Source of the DNA: Ricinus communis
Lineage: Eukaryota; Streptophyta; Magnoliopsida; Malpighiales; Euphorbiaceae
Length of the DNA: 64,000 bases
Direction: 5' to 3'
Assembly: GCF_019578655.1 (NCBI RefSeq)
Contig: NC_063260.1
Span: forward strand, 19,464,723 to 19,528,722
Of the stretch, positions 63,101-64,000 are shown one piece after another. The notes beneath the pieces are model-generated. The model did not search any database and was not told where the DNA came from. It saw nothing but the letters and a program-made list of their open reading frames with translations. Each line of letters begins with the position of its first letter. Within the stretch, counting starts at the first letter, position 1. The translations under genes were made by a program, and so were the position numbers.

Positions 63101-64000
63101 TTACATTATATTCAAGCACTTGCATGATATAAAAATGTAATAGCAGACAAAAGACAAATACTTACTTCCATCAGTATGTGACTGGTCTTCATGATTTCCT
63201 AATGGAACACTAAAAGAGTAAATTTTTGACATTAATACGATGTGGGGATAGAAATGATATTTTAATTTGAGAGTCGTGATGTATTTTTATCAAACTTACT
63301 ATTTTGAGGTTTTCTTTGATCACGATTGAGTACTATATAGTCTAAAAATTTATTTTTAAGTCGATAATTTCACTCATAAATAATATTAAAAAATATTCAC
63401 AGCTAGAGAAATTCTCGTACTTATTTAAAACATGATCACAATTAATAAATTTTAGTAAAAATTTATGAAAGATTTGACATTGGTCTCATAATCTTTGTAG
63501 CCTCATACCTCATAATTAGTGATATTTTAAATTTGGTGAAGAAATGATTTCATTGCTAGAAAATCAGCTAAATATGCGACTCAGTTGTTACTGGAAACAA
63601 TACCGAAGTATATATGATAAGCCATCTGAACCCGAAAACATTAATATGAGTTTTCCCTAAAACTGTTTATAGTTGAGTTGAGATGGTCCTTACAGAAATT
63701 GCATGAATGTGTTCTAAAAAGTGACCTTATAAATGCGTATATATTGTAGTAGATGATATCATGAGTTTAATTTTCGCAATTTTCTAAGCAAATAAACAAC
63801 ACATTAATTGGACTTCAAAGTCGCGCCTGACGACTAAGAAGCACAGTAGAAGATTAAAAAACTTTCAAAATTGAGTAAGAAAACGCAAAGAGCAAACCTA
63901 CTTGTAATCTTTCTTTTCTTTTTTTCCTCTTTGAAAGAATTCAGTAAGTCTTATATCTGAATTAAGGGCTAATTACTAACCCTTCGAATGATTAGATGAT
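57160..64000. other. Gene-poor AT-rich tail of the window
   Basis: No gene can be supported on either strand: the frames are short, low-complexity and without domains. A purine-rich GAAGAAGAGGAAGAGGAAGA stretch lies near 58168. (TA)n microsatellites lie at about 61441-61460 and 62026-62047. The first ~1 kb is the GH9 promoter side. I looked for tRNAs and well-known plant microRNA sequences by eye and found none. Confidence 0.5.

Noticed and set aside
57160..64000. Possible hidden small gene or tRNA in the last 7 kb
   Set aside because: No frame with a domain or plausible splice series and no cloverleaf was found by eye; a covariance-model scan would settle the tRNA question.

Overview
The window is nuclear DNA of a flowering plant, most likely a eudicot. 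The genes have short exons with GT-AG introns, the intergenic DNA is AT-rich, and the gene families are plant-typical: GPI-anchored GH17-X8 glucanase, GH9 cellulase, PLAC8/PCR proteins and an F-box protein. The repeats are plant-typical too: nested solo LTRs, a Ty1/Copia element primed by initiator tRNA-Met, and a hAT derivative. I cannot name the species.

Layout. From 1 to about 17.6 kb there is no gene. The base layer is a satellite of about 39-bp monomers arranged in a higher-order unit of up to 11 monomer types (about 427 bp), with one inverted block (about 4.62-5.65 kb). Three long solo LTRs (about 2.9-3.3 kb) of one family are nested inside each other in this satellite. Each is flanked by a perfect 5-bp target duplication (ATCCC, CGGAT, CATTC), so the insertion order can be read directly. 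A fourth, truncated LTR fragment lies at 6.04-7.52 kb. From 17.6 to 20.8 kb there is AT-rich DNA with an 873-bp non-autonomous hAT-type element flanked by the 8-bp duplication GTTGTAGA.

From 20.8 to 57.1 kb there are nine genes. In order: a secreted GPI-anchored beta-1,3-glucanase (+); an F-box protein with a cysteine-rich C-terminus (-); an LC8 dynein light chain split by a 2.9-kb intron (-); an organelle-type YqgF/RuvX nuclease (+); four PLAC8 (plant cadmium resistance-like) genes (-) with the same four-exon structure; and a CEL1-like GH9 endo-1,4-beta-glucanase (-). A Copia element (42.70-46.63 kb) with 232-bp LTRs, a GAAGG target duplication and a decayed, internally deleted coding region sits between the second and third PLAC8 genes. 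From 57.2 to 64 kb I see no supportable gene.

The genes do not form one pathway. Two are cell-wall glycan hydrolases (callose-type and cellulose-type), at opposite ends of the gene block. The PLAC8 genes are a local family expansion. All gene models were spliced by eye from reading frames, splice sites and family knowledge, and need transcript support.
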